A stretch of 64,000 nt of DNA from Chloroflexota bacterium (GTDB lineage: Bacteria > Chloroflexota > Anaerolineae > Anaerolineales > Anaerolineaceae), in contig SLTK01000011.1 of the NCBI GenBank assembly GCA_004347695.1, forward strand, positions 47,601-111,600, written 5' to 3'. Within the stretch, counting starts at the first letter, position 1, and the number at the start of each line of letters is the position of its first letter. Positions 63,927-64,000 of the stretch are shown one piece after another. Below the pieces are notes generated by a model. The model was not told the origin of the DNA. It worked only from the letters and a program-made list of their open reading frames with translations, and did not search any database. The translations under genes and the position numbers were made by a program.

Positions 63927-63948
63927 GGGCGGGCGTGGAAACCCGCCC
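63927..63948. terminator. Hairpin after priA
   Basis: GGGCGGG (63927-63933) pairs with CCCGCCC (63942-63948). The sequence GGGCGGGCGTGGAAACCCGCCCCTAC looks like a dispersed intergenic element; no T tract follows. The last 50 bases of the window show nothing else. Confidence 0.55.
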
Positions 63949-64000
63949 CTACCTGTAGATACCGTCTTGAAAGTCAAGCGGTAGACAGGTAATTGGGATC

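Overview
The window looks like a chromosomal segment of a Chloroflexota bacterium, most likely of the Anaerolineae. This is inferred from content, not from a search: moderate GC, a cytochrome c maturation (Ccm) locus of the Cys-type CcmE variety, a double-length ThyX-fold protein, a TrpB2-type synthase, a T-box before trpS, a Thr/Pro-rich surface protein and a secreted beta-propeller ending in a YLPVIIR-like tail. Most genes are housekeeping. No phage, plasmid, transposase or CRISPR array was seen.

Layout. 1-3.9 kb: the 3' end of a probable flippase gene, a secreted Ycf48-like protein flanked by a duplicated copy of that 3' end, a CHRD-domain protein, an NTF2-like protein, a lipoprotein, and tRNA-Ser(CGA) followed by a tandem repeat. 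3.9-14.4 kb: a beta-CASP nuclease and RNase D, an OmpR-type two-component system, a membrane protein, a histidine phosphatase with a GH1 glycosidase, then pncC, an MGDG-synthase-like glycosyltransferase and a nucleosidase. 14.5-23.3 kb: a nine-gene Ccm operon (ccmE, ccmF, ccmH, a TlpA/CcmG thioredoxin, a CcmI-like zinc-ribbon protein, a diheme cytochrome lipoprotein, ccmA, ccmB, ccmC) closed by a tiny ccmD. 23.6-26.5 kb: a trpS-trpB2 operon behind a consensus promoter and a T-box with a UGG specifier. 26.6-37.4 kb: pyrophosphatase, small enzymes, and the nusA-rnpM-infB-rbfA-nrnA-truB-ribF-thyX translation operon (no rimP seen). 37.7-46.9 kb: GH13 glucosidase, Ldh-family dehydrogenase, gyrB, membrane proteins, a JAMM peptidase, plsY and an MBL hydrolase. 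47-57.9 kb: a large surface protein, a 134-bp tandem repeat, an amino-acid ABC importer, uvrC, then an SPFH protein-selD-ggt operon. 59-63.9 kb: a PyrK-like/PyrD-like pair, a Memo-family protein and priA.

The strongest non-obvious result is that selD is a selenoprotein gene. Its reading frame runs through an in-frame UGA at 57768-57770, 42 codons of the N-terminus lie upstream of the start a normal gene caller would choose, and a 7-bp hairpin with a GUU loop lies just downstream of the UGA at the distance expected for a bacterial SECIS. Other points of interest are the Trp T-box operon with a TrpRS lacking a normal KMSKS motif, a cytochrome embedded in the Ccm operon, a degenerate dihydroorotate-dehydrogenase-like pair, and a family of hairpin-forming intergenic repeats built on GGTGC-type arms.
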